Source: Paenibacillus shirakamiensis
GTDB lineage: Bacteria; Bacillota; Bacilli; Paenibacillales; Paenibacillaceae
Length of the DNA: 64,000 nucleotides
Reading direction: 5' to 3'
NCBI RefSeq assembly: GCF_017874255.1
Contig: NZ_JAGGLD010000005.1
Span: 62,001 to 126,000 of the forward strand
The notes under the pieces are model-generated. The model made no database searches. It had not been told where the DNA came from and worked only from the letters and a program-made list of their open reading frames with translations. This document shows, piece after piece, positions 16,129-26,189 of this stretch (the stretch's first letter is position 1; each line of letters begins with the position of its first letter). The position numbers were made by a program, and so were the translations under genes.

Positions 16129-19053
16129 TTAATTAGCAGCAGTAGCTACAGTTGTCAAGAAGAAATCAGCAGATGCATTACCAGCTTTGTCTGTTACAAA
16201 TTTACCAGACGCATTATTTTCAAGGTAAACTTCTACACGATCTCCTACTTTCAAAGCAGCAGCATCAGCACTAAGTGTAAGTTGAACATTTTTCTCATCT
16301 GTACCTGCTTGTATAGCATTTCCAAGGGTTACAAGGTTTCCATTAACATATACTTTGAAGGCTTTTGGAGTAAAGTAAACATTTAGACTTTCTTGGTAAG
16401 CCACAGTTAGAACTTTTCCAGCTGGTGCTGAAAGTGCATCAGTAGTAACAATTGCTGGAGCAATTTTATCACTTAAGCTCTTGTTAGTGAATACTGCGAT
16501 CTTACGACCGAAAGAATCACTAGTTTTGAGGTCAGAAGCTTTTGTTGATACAGTGATGTTTTTCGCATCGTTATTGAATACATCTTTGCTGAATGTGAAT
16601 TCAACAGTTGTAACGCCGTTATCAACTGTTTGGTTAGATATATTTACAGTTGTGTTTTCAGGAAGAGTAGCAAAGACAAAGTCATTTTTATCAACTAAAG
16701 TCAGTTCGCCTTTGAATTGAATAGTTGCTTTGTTTTTAGCTATTGCTTTGAAACCATCATTTACAGCAGCGATCGTTGCTTTATTTTCTTGATCTAAATC
16801 AATCGGAGTCCCATCAACATAGTTACCATTCACATCTGAAACGTTAACTACACGGATTGCTTTTGCGGAATCAAGTGTATTAGCATCAGCTTTTGGAACA
16901 GAAATTTTTACTGTATTAGAGTTATATTGACTAATTACAGCAGAAGAAGTTGGGAACGGTGTGGATGTTGACTCTTTAGCAGCGCCATAGTTATATTTGT
17001 TAATATCAATAGCATTACCTGCACCAGATGTAGCAATTGTTTTGTTGAATTGTACATATACTGCATAGTTATCATCTTCAGATGCAACCCAAGCAGAGTT
17101 AGCTTTTACAGTTTCTGTATCCGTAACAGTAAATTCAACTTTTTGTGGAATCAAAGTGTTTCCAATCGCTGCACGATCACGAATACCAGAAATTTCTAAG
17201 CTGTATTTACCAGATGGAAGATTACCGATTGAGCTGATTACAACTTTTGAGTCGCTATTAGTAACGAATTTAGGAGCTACTACAGGATTACCTTTAGTTG
17301 TGAAACCAGTTCCTGCATAAACTTCACCTTTTTCGTTTCTCAACACATAGTTTTCTGTTTTCAAGGCATCTGTTTCATTAACGTTTTTAGAGAATTCTAC
17401 TGTAATATCAGTGTTTTTAGTAGTAGAATTAGCTTTTGCAGTTGCGCCTACAACCGTTGGACGAGTTGTATCAAGCACTGGAGTTACTTTAACGTTACGA
17501 TCTGCACTGTTATTGCTGTAATCTGTTACGCCATCCAAATAAATTGTAGATTCACCAAGACCTAAACGGTTAGGCTCAGAGAAAGTCAATGTTACTTTGT
17601 TGTCGTTGATTACATAAGTAGCAGGTCTGTTTGTAGATGTTTGGTAAGCTTTAGAAATGGATTTAACTGGTTCATTAAATACTACTTCTACCTTATAAAG
17701 ATCAGTTGCAGTTACAGAAGCGATCTCTGGAGCTGCTTTATCTTCAGCAATTGTGAACTTAGTATCAGCAGTCGCTACTTTAAATGTACCGTCTGAGATA
17801 TTAGAAACTGTTAATGTATGCTCACCAGCTGGAAGATCAGTAGTAATGAATGCAATGTTAGGATAAGTGTATTGGATATATCCAGATACAGCTTTTCCAT
17901 CTACTTTGTAGTTAGCCAAGTTGCTTGCAGTAGCGGATGTTACTGGCTCAGAGAATACTACTTTAATTGCTTTTGTGCCCAATCCAGTTACTGATTGTAC
18001 TGTAGGCTGAGTAGTATCAACTGCTGTGAATTTCACAGATTCATTGAATGTTTTTGTACCATCAGCATTTTTAACACCATTTACAGTAAGTGTTGCTTCT
18101 TTTTGGTTAGGAAGACTAGCACTATCTTCAGCAACCAACAAAGTTACAGACTTTTTGTCAGAAGACAATGTAGCAGAAGTGAAAGTAACTCCACTTACTT
18201 TATAGTTTTCAACTTTACCAGCTGTAGCTGTATCAACGTCACCGTCGAAGTTAACAACTAGTTGTTTGTAGTTAGTTGCAGTCGCAGATACCACTTTTGT
18301 TGCAGCAGTTACTACATAAGTTACATCAGTAGTGAAGCTGTTACCTTTGGAATCTTTGAAAGTTACGGAAGTTTTCACGTTAGCTACAAGAGCTTTGTCA
18401 AGTTTAACTTTAACAACTTCACCGTTAGACAATGTGAATTCAACATTGCTTGAATCAACAACTTTAGTACCAGTTACAGTCACGTTCATTTTTTGATCTA
18501 CAGCATAAGCTGCTACGATCACTTGGGAACGGGATGCTGCACCTTGGAAGTTAGCGGTTTTCTCGATGTAACCAGCATTGATTGCTGCTTGAACATAACC
18601 TTTAGCCCAAGCTGTTGCAGTATTGTCAACTCCTGTAGTAGGAACTTCCAATTTCAATGCACGAACCAAGATTGTAGCCAATTCTTCTACAGAAACGTTA
18701 CCGTTAAAGTCGAAGATTTTTTTAACAGAATCTTTACCGTTAACAATCTTAGCTGCAACAGCTGCTTCGATGTAAGGTACTGCCCAGTTTTTAGCATCAT
18801 AATTTTTGTCTTTGAAAGAATATACACCAGTAACTTCTTTCAATCCCAATGTTTTTACGATAATTTTAGCAAGCTCACCGCGAGTAACTGTTTTTTCCAA
18901 ATGGGATTGACCATCTGGGTAACCTACAACGATACCTTTAGCTTTCAAAGCATCAAATTTGTCTTGCGGGGATAGTTCAGCACCGAATGCTACAGATGCA
19001 AACATTGAGAATGCCATTGCTGTAGACAATGCTACGGATAAAATTTTCTTCAT
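16129..19053 (-). CDS. S-layer protein with N-terminal SLH domains
   Basis: 974 aa from ATG 19053, chosen because AAGGAGGAG lies 11 nt upstream and a canonical signal peptide follows (MKKILSVALSTAMAFSMFAS, cleaved near AFG-AE). SLH domains cover about residues 27-190 (VTRGELAKIIVKTLGL, VSVEELATILVRALKL, ASRSQVIVAAY). The rest (200-974) is beta-rich Ig-like material, low in Cys and rich in Lys, Thr, Val and Asp. Codon use, the strong promoter and the very strong terminator fit an abundant structural protein forming the outer lattice anchored to wall polymer. A second in-frame ATG with its own SD (19125) could give a 24-residue N-terminal extension (see findings). Confidence 0.9.
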   Translation of the reverse strand: MKKILSVALSTAMAFSMFASVAFGAELSPQDKFDALKAKGIVVGYPDGQSHLEKTVTRGELAKIIVKTLGLKEVTGVYSFKDKNYDAKNWAVPYIEAAVAAKIVNGKDSVKKIFDFNGNVSVEELATILVRALKLEVPTTGVDNTATAWAKGYVQAAINAGYIEKTANFQGAASRSQVIVAAYAVDQKMNVTVTGTKVVDSSNVEFTLSNGEVVKVKLDKALVANVKTSVTFKDSKGNSFTTDVTYVVTAATKVVSATATNYKQLVVNFDGDVDTATAGKVENYKVSGVTFTSATLSSDKKSVTLLVAEDSASLPNQKEATLTVNGVKNADGTKTFNESVKFTAVDTTQPTVQSVTGLGTKAIKVVFSEPVTSATASNLANYKVDGKAVSGYIQYTYPNIAFITTDLPAGEHTLTVSNISDGTFKVATADTKFTIAEDKAAPEIASVTATDLYKVEVVFNEPVKSISKAYQTSTNRPATYVINDNKVTLTFSEPNRLGLGESTIYLDGVTDYSNNSADRNVKVTPVLDTTRPTVVGATAKANSTTKNTDITVEFSKNVNETDALKTENYVLRNEKGEVYAGTGFTTKGNPVVAPKFVTNSDSKVVISSIGNLPSGKYSLEISGIRDRAAIGNTLIPQKVEFTVTDTETVKANSAWVASEDDNYAVYVQFNKTIATSGAGNAIDINKYNYGAAKESTSTPFPTSSAVISQYNSNTVKISVPKADANTLDSAKAIRVVNVSDVNGNYVDGTPIDLDQENKATIAAVNDGFKAIAKNKATIQFKGELTLVDKNDFVFATLPENTTVNISNQTVDNGVTTVEFTFSKDVFNNDAKNITVSTKASDLKTSDSFGRKIAVFTNKSLSDKIAPAIVTTDALSAPAGKVLTVAYQESLNVYFTPKAFKVYVNGNLVTLGNAIQAGTDEKNVQLTLSADAAALKVGDRVEVYLENNASGKFVTDKAGNASADFFLTTVATAAN

Positions 19054-19279
19054 AACTTTTTTGTCTCCTCCTTGAATATGGTTCGTTTGAGAGTTTTCTT
19101 TAAATGTATAGCTCGTGTTACTCATTAGCCGATACACCCCCTTTCCCGAGTTGAGCGAATAACTATAAATTATGTCTGTGAACGGTGCCACAGAAACTTG
19201 TAAACTATGGAACACGTAAAAATAGACTAGTTTCCTAATCCTACCTAAACATTATACAATGGGTCTCTAGAGGCGTAAA
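19054..19279 (-). promoter_or_regulatory. S-layer gene promoter and long leader with an alternative upstream start
   Basis: On the minus strand, TTTACG (19274-19279), a 17-nt spacer and TATAAT (19251-19256) form a sigma-A promoter. This leaves a leader of about 190 nt. Within it GGGGGTG precedes ATG 19125, which is in frame with the main start at 19053. The two starts thus bracket 24 codons (MSNTSYTFKENS...). The rest of the interval up to 19566 is AT-rich with no gene evident. Confidence 0.72.
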
Positions 19280-19566
19280 GAAGATTTTTCTAGTATTTAG
19301 ACAACTTTCCCCAAAAGGAACAACATGGAATGTCTAATTAAGTCACCATTGTTCATGTCATACATCTTAAACGCAATAGGAATCAAAAAGTTGCGGGTTT
19401 TATAAAAATAATTAAAGAAATGTTATAACTAGGAACTTTAACCCACATTTTTATTTTTAATCCATAACTGCATTTAATAGTAATTTTAATTATATGCCCT
19501 TATTTTACTAAGTTTAAATAATCTCCCCCTCTACTTATAACCTAAATATTCCCTGTTAAAACAAAA

Positions 19567-19603
19567 TAAAAAAGAGATATCCTAATCGGACATCTCTCTT
19601 TTT
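19567..19603 (-). terminator. Rho-independent terminator
   Basis: AAAAAGAGAGATGTCC pairs with GGATATCTCTTTTT across a short loop, with a T-run on the minus strand. It ends the 19625-19966 gene. Confidence 0.85.
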
Positions 19604-19624
19604 AATATAGAAGAAATATGCTCT

Positions 19625-19966
19625 TTATCTTACTTTCATGGCCAATTCAATAATACGAGCACGCATTTGTGGATCAGTACTTAGATTAGCATACATGTTC
19701 TCAATCGGCTGCTTGTTCTCTTTGTAAGACTTCTCGTGCTTCATTGTAGTATGAGACCAATCAATCAATTCATTCTCTGCTACAGTCAGTTCATTAAAGG
19801 CTTCATGAAATCCTGTCTCCATGACAAGTCCTTCCATCACTTCTTGTGTAATCTCCTGTAGCTTCTGAGCTTCTTCAATGCGCTTCTCCAATACTTTTGC
19901 TCTATCCTCAAATTTCGTTTTTGCTTTCATATAAGCTAGTTGAGCTTTAGATAATAACGTTTTCAT
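19625..19966 (-). CDS. Hypothetical helical protein
   Basis: 113 aa, highly charged and predicted all-helical (KAKTKFEDRAKVLEKRIEEAQKLQEITQEVM). It has no signal peptide, membrane segment or Cys. Coiled-coil character is strong in the first half. I do not recognise the family. It stands alone between two SLH protein genes with its own terminator. No clear SD lies before its ATG at 19966, so start confidence is moderate. Confidence 0.6.
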   Translation of the reverse strand: MKTLLSKAQLAYMKAKTKFEDRAKVLEKRIEEAQKLQEITQEVMEGLVMETGFHEAFNELTVAENELIDWSHTTMKHEKSYKENKQPIENMYANLSTDPQMRARIIELAMKVR

Positions 19967-20109
19967 CTGCTAATATTCACCCTTTGTGCAAAAAATGTCT
20001 ATTACTTTGTTATATTGTATCGCAAACTTACTAGAATTACAAAAAGATGTAATTGGTAATATAAATACCCACCTGCAGGAACATCCCCGCAGACGGGCAA
20101 TGAATGGAT

Positions 20110-23100
20110 CTAGCTTAAATTTTTAGGGAAGATCTTTGTACTCTTCTGGAAGAGTTGCACAGCAATTTTACCTGCTTCAGCACGCGTTAATGTGCCTTTA
20201 GGATTAAAAGCATACGTTGGCTTTTTCTGTCCAGGTGCTGTTGTAGGACTGCCTGCCATAATTTTTGCTTTAGATACTGCATCAATAGATGGCAAGGAAT
20301 AGCTATCCATACTTCCTGAATCCGTAAATGCTTTAGCTAAATTGGCTTTTAGCTTATCATCAATCTTCGCTGTTTTTAATTTCAATGCTCTAGCAATCAT
20401 TACTGCTGCTTGTTCCCTACTTAGCGGTTCGCCTGCTCCGAATATACCATCTGTTAGACCTGTGACAACCCCGGCACGTGCAGCTGTCTCAATGTATTTG
20501 AAATCCCAAGTTGCACTTGAATCGTTGACGCCTACATCGATAAAGGTTTGTTGGTTCACATCATATTTCAAAGGAAGGTTTAATCCCTTTACTAACAATG
20601 TGGCAAATTCACCACGCGTCGTTCGATCGTCCGCTCCAAAAGCATCTGCCCTAAGATTATTCATTATACCTTTAGCATATAGTGCATTAAGGTAATTTCT
20701 TGCCCAAGGATGATTGGTAATATCTTTGTATCCTAGACGCAGCTTCATTACAGTATAATAACCAAATTCATCAAATGGGACGGTAACGGTATGCGATTTA
20801 GTATCTACTTCTCCCCCTACGTTCTCCCATACACCCTGATCACTATAACGGAATACCGTAATCGTTGACCCTACCTCATCTACAATATTTGAATCAAAAG
20901 TAATTTTCATGGATCCTCTTTGCGAGGGTACTAACTTACGTTCCACATCGAATTTCGTGAAATTTCCTTCTATAGAATAGGGTGAAAGTCCATTGGTACT
21001 AGGCTTGTATCCTACATCAACTGAATTCCCCTTTTCACCAATGCCTCCATTTACCCAAAATATGTTGGATACTCGCGTAAAGTTTGCTGTATTTGCACCC
21101 GAATTAAATTTCAGTACAAGCAAATCATCTAAGGATATATTCGGCATCCCACTAGTCACGCCTGTATTTGGAATCCCCACCAGATTCCCATAATCATTTC
21201 TACGTTCAACTACACCATCTTTGGGATCAGCAATGCCAAATAATAGTTTGTTATCTGGATAGAACTTGGTTACTCTGTTGCCATCTTGGTTAGCCGTCTG
21301 TAGTACAGTTCCTTTAGGGAAAGATAGTTCTAATCCTTTATTAAACACACTGTATTTATTACTTATCTTCTCTACCATGTACTCTGAATCTACAGCCACT
21401 GTAGACGTATAGAATACTGATATGACATCTGTAGACGTTGTCCCATCTCTGGTTATTTGGAGCTTAATTGAATTTGCCTTATCCGGTTTTAGACCCACAT
21501 AATCGTATAAGAAACGATTGCCTGAACCCAGATCTGTACGTTTGATCGCGGTTCCTCCACCAATGATAACTTTGGTTGCACCCTCAGCTTCAATGTCAAA
21601 ATGCACAAAATTCTTATTTACAATATATTGTTTACCTACTGTCGGTTGAGGTGCCAGTATACGATATTGAGATACTTCGCGTACAACTTCCAGACGTTGA
21701 TTCGCTCGAGCACCCGTGCTATTAATTAGTTCTAAATTGTATACATGACTTCCTGGCGCATCAAACTGAATGTTACGAATTCTTAAGATAAAGTCATCCT
21801 TGCTCCCTGCAAAATCGTACTCATATGTCTTACCTTTATAACTAAAGGTATCTGGCTTTTTACTTATATCTTTATCTGTCAATAAGTTATCGTTAGGCGT
21901 TGAGCTGGAACTCTGTGAACTGAAGAATAAATCCGTTCCGAGATACAAGTTCAATATAGTTGCTCCACTACCTCGAAGAACTAAATCGTATTTCTTTTGA
22001 CTAGTTACATACTTTCCATCCTGATAATTAATCTCCGGGGATGGCGCAAGGATCATACTTACAGTATTGTCTGCAGCAATCTCACTAGTAAAAGGAGTGC
22101 GGGTATCACTAGCTTCTGTTGGAAGGAATGTGTTCACTGTAGATACATTCGTATCGATAATATAGACATGAATCTCCTTAGTTATTACTCTTCTATTGCC
22201 CGCAAGATCCATAGAGGTTGCTGTAAATACTATTTTGTTATCGCCATAGTAAAGCGGACCTTCAGCTTGAATGTTCAGATTAAGGTTGAAATCCGGTGAA
22301 CTAGGAGATATAGGACTAGCTGTAGTCCCCAAGACTATGTCCGATCCATCTTTTGCACTTAATTTTGTTCCGGATATCCCATTTATGAAATATTCTGCAC
22401 CTGAGATATTTTCAAATCCAATAAATTTACCCGTAATGCTCATGCTTTGTGCTTTACGCGAATCTAAATTAAAGGTCTGTCCATCTGAAAGATTATCAAT
22501 ATAAATATAATTCTTTGACACATAGGAAATATCCGCATTATACGAAGACTTTGAATTCTCATATAGGAAACGTACTTTTTGTTGCCCATTAGAAAATCCT
22601 ACAACTTTATATATTTGCTGATGTTTGCCCACTTCTACTTCAATATTTGATTGAAGTTCCAATTGCAACGATTTCGTTCCCATAGGAAGATAGGATCCTG
22701 TAAGCTTCTTGGAACCAGGGTCGACGTTAGTCTCAACAAGGATATAATAATCTGACTTATCTACTGATGCACCATTAAGCGTTTGCTTGTTCAAATCTTC
22801 TACTTTCTGAACCATACCACTCGGAACAAATTTCTCTAGATATTTCATGTCCGTTATTACCACTTCATCAGGCAGGTACTGAAATTTGGCTGTGTATGCA
22901 GCAGTTAACGTTCCATAGGTTACCGCTATAGTAGCCACTTGATTACTAGCTACGGAACCCGCAGTATCTTTTTGCAAATCAAAAGGAGCTGTAGTGAAAT
23001 CAATAAGTTTATAAGCCGGAGTTATCCCATCTGCGCCAGGTATAATCACTTCTTTATTCACAGTAAATGTAAGCGGAGTACCCCCATTGACTGTAATCAC

Positions 23101-24057
23101 GCCCGTTTGTTGAAAATCATTAGATACATAGGGAAGGATTACTTGTGCTACAATATTTGCTTTTGTATTATCCTTTACAGTGAAGATCGGCTTAGCATTA
23201 AGAACTTTTTGTTGCTCGCCTCCAATCACAACATTTAAATTCGTATAGGGTTGATTAGCATCAAAATAATATACATTACGTGTAATATTCACCGAGTCTG
23301 AACCATTTTGAATACTAATTTTCATCTCATTTAATCCTGATTCTAGATTTAATGTGGGTGAGAAAAATGTTCCATCCGCTAATACTGTGCCTGTAAGTGC
23401 AGACCCATTGTTAATAGAGAATGTTACTTTTGAAGCATTTTGACCTTTACCCTTTAAGCTCACGGTCTTATTATCTACGACAACCTGTGTTCCTTCATTT
23501 AGAAGCATCGCACCTTGACTGCTACCATAAATCTTAAGTTCTTCTACATAGGGAACTTTATCGTATAAAACATAAAACGTATCTGAACGACTCACATTAC
23601 CCTGCATACCAGAGAAAGTAATTCGGTTAAATCCAGGATACAGTGTTAAATCATTAGCATTAAAACGTTGAGTATTTGTAGGGTCTACTAAAACAGTGCT
23701 ATTAGAATAATGGTTAGCATCTGGCAACCAACGTAATTTGCCTGTGTTACCTATCACTTCTGAATTTAACTGTTCAACTTTAACTTTCATCGTATCTTTT
23801 GCAACATAGGAATACAGACCATTTATTGTTAAGTTAGGACTATTTGTTGTGTAGACATTTGAGCGATTAATCTGTGGCATTACTCCTCCAGGCTCTGTAC
23901 TAAGAAGGGCCGTTTGGCGGATACTGTTATTTTCGGGAATAAAATAAGTGGCAGCGCTTGAGGCTGCAGACGCTTGTCCAGCCAGATTGGCAGGGATCAA
24001 TGAAACTACCATTGCGAGCAACATCAGCCAGATGAGTGGCTTTTTAACACGCTTCAT
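20110..24057 (-). CDS. Large secreted protein with three C-terminal SLH domains
   Basis: 1315 aa. The signal peptide (RVKKPLIWLMLLAMVVSLIP, cleaved near ASA) follows an ATG with AAAGGAGAG. Residues about 35-1100 are beta-rich and contain repeated Ig-like segments (for example VSLKGKGQNASKVTFSINNG, SITGKFIGFENISGAEYFIN). SLH domains lie at about 1110-1315 (TTRGEFATLLVKGLNL, LSREQAAVMIARALKL, LTRAEAGKIAVQLFQ). It is probably a wall-attached surface protein. Its enzymatic or adhesive role is not identifiable. Upstream, at 24132-24163, lies the tagO terminator, so it is transcribed separately. Confidence 0.88.
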   Translation of the reverse strand: MKRVKKPLIWLMLLAMVVSLIPANLAGQASAASSAATYFIPENNSIRQTALLSTEPGGVMPQINRSNVYTTNSPNLTINGLYSYVAKDTMKVKVEQLNSEVIGNTGKLRWLPDANHYSNSTVLVDPTNTQRFNANDLTLYPGFNRITFSGMQGNVSRSDTFYVLYDKVPYVEELKIYGSSQGAMLLNEGTQVVVDNKTVSLKGKGQNASKVTFSINNGSALTGTVLADGTFFSPTLNLESGLNEMKISIQNGSDSVNITRNVYYFDANQPYTNLNVVIGGEQQKVLNAKPIFTVKDNTKANIVAQVILPYVSNDFQQTGVITVNGGTPLTFTVNKEVIIPGADGITPAYKLIDFTTAPFDLQKDTAGSVASNQVATIAVTYGTLTAAYTAKFQYLPDEVVITDMKYLEKFVPSGMVQKVEDLNKQTLNGASVDKSDYYILVETNVDPGSKKLTGSYLPMGTKSLQLELQSNIEVEVGKHQQIYKVVGFSNGQQKVRFLYENSKSSYNADISYVSKNYIYIDNLSDGQTFNLDSRKAQSMSITGKFIGFENISGAEYFINGISGTKLSAKDGSDIVLGTTASPISPSSPDFNLNLNIQAEGPLYYGDNKIVFTATSMDLAGNRRVITKEIHVYIIDTNVSTVNTFLPTEASDTRTPFTSEIAADNTVSMILAPSPEINYQDGKYVTSQKKYDLVLRGSGATILNLYLGTDLFFSSQSSSSTPNDNLLTDKDISKKPDTFSYKGKTYEYDFAGSKDDFILRIRNIQFDAPGSHVYNLELINSTGARANQRLEVVREVSQYRILAPQPTVGKQYIVNKNFVHFDIEAEGATKVIIGGGTAIKRTDLGSGNRFLYDYVGLKPDKANSIKLQITRDGTTSTDVISVFYTSTVAVDSEYMVEKISNKYSVFNKGLELSFPKGTVLQTANQDGNRVTKFYPDNKLLFGIADPKDGVVERRNDYGNLVGIPNTGVTSGMPNISLDDLLVLKFNSGANTANFTRVSNIFWVNGGIGEKGNSVDVGYKPSTNGLSPYSIEGNFTKFDVERKLVPSQRGSMKITFDSNIVDEVGSTITVFRYSDQGVWENVGGEVDTKSHTVTVPFDEFGYYTVMKLRLGYKDITNHPWARNYLNALYAKGIMNNLRADAFGADDRTTRGEFATLLVKGLNLPLKYDVNQQTFIDVGVNDSSATWDFKYIETAARAGVVTGLTDGIFGAGEPLSREQAAVMIARALKLKTAKIDDKLKANLAKAFTDSGSMDSYSLPSIDAVSKAKIMAGSPTTAPGQKKPTYAFNPKGTLTRAEAGKIAVQLFQKSTKIFPKNLS

Positions 24058-24131
24058 GAAATTCTCTCCTTTTATGAGTCAGTTAACTTCTATATCGGTC
24101 AGTTTCGGCCATTTTTGAAGAAAATTGGTAT

Positions 24132-24163
24132 AAAAAAACCGCTGCACCCGAAGGTGAGCGGTA
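24132..24163 (-). terminator. Rho-independent terminator of tagO
   Basis: ACCGCTCACC/GGTGCAGCGGT stem with a TTCG loop and a seven-T tail on the minus strand. Confidence 0.9.
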
Positions 24164-24181
24164 TCATATATTACTATATCG

Positions 24182-25306
24182 TTATTTAGAGCCTCGTTCT
24201 GTACTTGGCTTCGCTCGAAGTCTCCCCAGAAAGCTCAGAACAGGACGCTTCGTCTTATCAATTAGGCCAATCACTTCTGCACCAATTTGTAAGAAGAACA
24301 CCATGATACAGATTACTACGAACGTTACCCAGTTCGCATTGTACAAGGCAGCTGATGATTGAATAATGGCCAACACTCCAAAGAATGCCGCAATCCCATA
24401 AATAATCAGTACCGTCTGACGATGACTAAATCCAAGTTCACGTAAGCAATGATGCAAATGTCCTTTGTCTGCCGAGAAGATCGGTTTCTTCTGCATCCAG
24501 CGCCGCACAATAGCAAACATCGTATCTGATAAAGGTACTCCAATCAGAATCAAAGGCGTTAAGAACGATACAATGGCTACTTGTTTGAATCCAAGCAGTG
24601 ATAACATCGCTAGACTGAATCCCAAGAAGAGCGAACCTGAGTCACCCATAAAAATCTTGGCGGGGTGAAAGTTAAAGTATAGGAATCCGAGAATACTTCC
24701 TAGAAGGAGCAAACACAAGACAGCCGTAACTTCATTCCCCATAATAAATGCCATAACCGTAATAGTCCCAATCGCAATAGCTGAGACTCCAGCGGCTAGA
24801 CCATCCAACCCATCAATCAAGTTGATAGCATTAGTTACTCCTACAATCCAAAGGATTGTGAACGGTACAGACATCCAAGTCTCTACAGAAGCATAGGAGG
24901 AGAAAGGAAAATTCACAAATTCTATTTTGATATCAAATCCAAACACTACAACACATGCTGCAGCAATTTGAATAAGTAATTTTAGTTTGGCTGAAAGATC
25001 AAATTTATCATCCAGTGCACCCATCACTACAATCATCGTTCCTCCAACTAAGAACGCCCAGATGAAGTCCATATTGTGAGATGTGAGATATTCATCCGGA
25101 ATGAAAGGAAGAATGGCAAAAAGTCCGATTACAAAAGATAAATATATGCCCAATCCACCCATTCTCGGCATCACCCGAGTGTGCACTTTACGTGCATTCG
25201 GTACGTCTACAACACCCATCTTGATGGCGAATCTCTTCACGAGTGGTGTCAAGCCGAACGCCAGTCCGAGTGAGACGACGAACCCGATGATATAAATCAT
25301 CAACAT
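24182..25306 (-). CDS. tagO: Undecaprenyl-phosphate GlcNAc-1-phosphate transferase (TagO/WecA-like)
   Basis: MraY/WecA-family integral membrane enzyme with about 10-11 membrane segments. It starts lipid-linked wall glycopolymer synthesis by transferring GlcNAc-1-P to undecaprenyl phosphate. Motifs seen: substrate loop PNARKVHTRVMPRMGG, Mg-binding DD in MGALDDKFDLSAKLK, NAINLIDGLDGLAAG, FMGDSGSLFLGF and the cytosolic His motif DKGHLHHCLRELG. I prefer ATG 25306 (374 aa), since GGGGGTTGA just upstream acts as its SD. The ATG at 25324 would put that SD inside the gene. With tagA and csaB next door it should initiate the secondary wall polymer to which SLH proteins bind. Confidence 0.93.
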   Translation of the reverse strand: MLMIYIIGFVVSLGLAFGLTPLVKRFAIKMGVVDVPNARKVHTRVMPRMGGLGIYLSFVIGLFAILPFIPDEYLTSHNMDFIWAFLVGGTMIVVMGALDDKFDLSAKLKLLIQIAAACVVVFGFDIKIEFVNFPFSSYASVETWMSVPFTILWIVGVTNAINLIDGLDGLAAGVSAIAIGTITVMAFIMGNEVTAVLCLLLLGSILGFLYFNFHPAKIFMGDSGSLFLGFSLAMLSLLGFKQVAIVSFLTPLILIGVPLSDTMFAIVRRWMQKKPIFSADKGHLHHCLRELGFSHRQTVLIIYGIAAFFGVLAIIQSSAALYNANWVTFVVICIMVFFLQIGAEVIGLIDKTKRPVLSFLGRLRAKPSTERGSK

Positions 25307-25418
25307 GTCAATTTCAACCCCCATTTTGTCTACCGAATGAATTATACTCCGAATGCAACCAAACTACCAAACCTGTATTTCAGCAATTTTCAGCTAATTT
25401 TCAGGATATTCAGCCTGT

Positions 25419-26177
25419 TTAGCGAACTTTTGTTAGGTTTTCTCCTTCACGCATCACTTTGAGGGTGAATTTCGGCAATGCAAGCATTCTACGGAGTCTA
25501 GTTGGTTCCCGGAGCAGACGGTAGAACCACTCCATATGCATCTTTTGCATAAATTTAGGTGCACGCTTGGTACGACCTGAGATGACATCAAAACTGCCAC
25601 CAACGCCCATAATAACGGGAACGTTCAGTTGTTGTTTGTGCTTAGCGATCCAAGGCTCTTGCGTATCCGCACCACGAGCAACAAACAATAAATCCGGTTG
25701 CACATTCTGGATCTGACGTATAACTTCTTGGTCATCATTAGGCCCAAAAAACCCATCTCTTTGACCCACAATATTAACTCTCGGATACTGCAATTGTAAC
25801 CGCGCCGATGCCTCCTGAATCACCTCGGAAGTAGAGCCAAGCAGAAAGACTTTCCATCCTCTAACCTCGCCCTGCTTCAGAAGTTCATGCATCAGATCAA
25901 ATCCAGCTACACGCTCTTGCACTGGTTGGCCAGCTTTACGAGAAGCCCATACCACACCCGTTCCATCAGGAACAATTAAGTCCGCCTTCTGCATCATCGC
26001 TTTATATGAAGGATTCTCAATCGCTGCCATGACCATAATGGGGTTCGCTGTAATGATTTGGTGCGGCGCTCCCGATTCTACCGCTTGAACTAAATAGTTC
26101 ACCGTATCTTGCATTCCCCACTTACATACAGGAATTCCAAATACCGATACCACAGGTACTGTCTGTGTGTTCGTCAT
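25419..26177 (-). CDS. tagA: WecG/TagA/CpsF-family glycosyltransferase, probable ManNAc transferase
   Basis: 252 aa. The family adds the second sugar (UDP-ManNAc to GlcNAc-PP-undecaprenol) of wall glycopolymers on the inner membrane face. Typical segments are visible: ITANPIMVMAA near residue 40, IVPDGTGVVWASR near 85, VFLLGSTSEVIQEA near 135 and a Q-E-x-W motif (ADTQEPWIAKH). In most members that last motif is preceded by a Gly/Pro-rich loop; here it reads VARGADTQEPW, slightly atypical. The gene ends with basic residues expected for membrane association. It starts 12 nt after csaB ends. Confidence 0.9.
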   Translation of the reverse strand: MTNTQTVPVVSVFGIPVCKWGMQDTVNYLVQAVESGAPHQIITANPIMVMAAIENPSYKAMMQKADLIVPDGTGVVWASRKAGQPVQERVAGFDLMHELLKQGEVRGWKVFLLGSTSEVIQEASARLQLQYPRVNIVGQRDGFFGPNDDQEVIRQIQNVQPDLLFVARGADTQEPWIAKHKQQLNVPVIMGVGGSFDVISGRTKRAPKFMQKMHMEWFYRLLREPTRLRRMLALPKFTLKVMREGENLTKVR

Positions 26178-26189
26178 TCCTTTACATCC

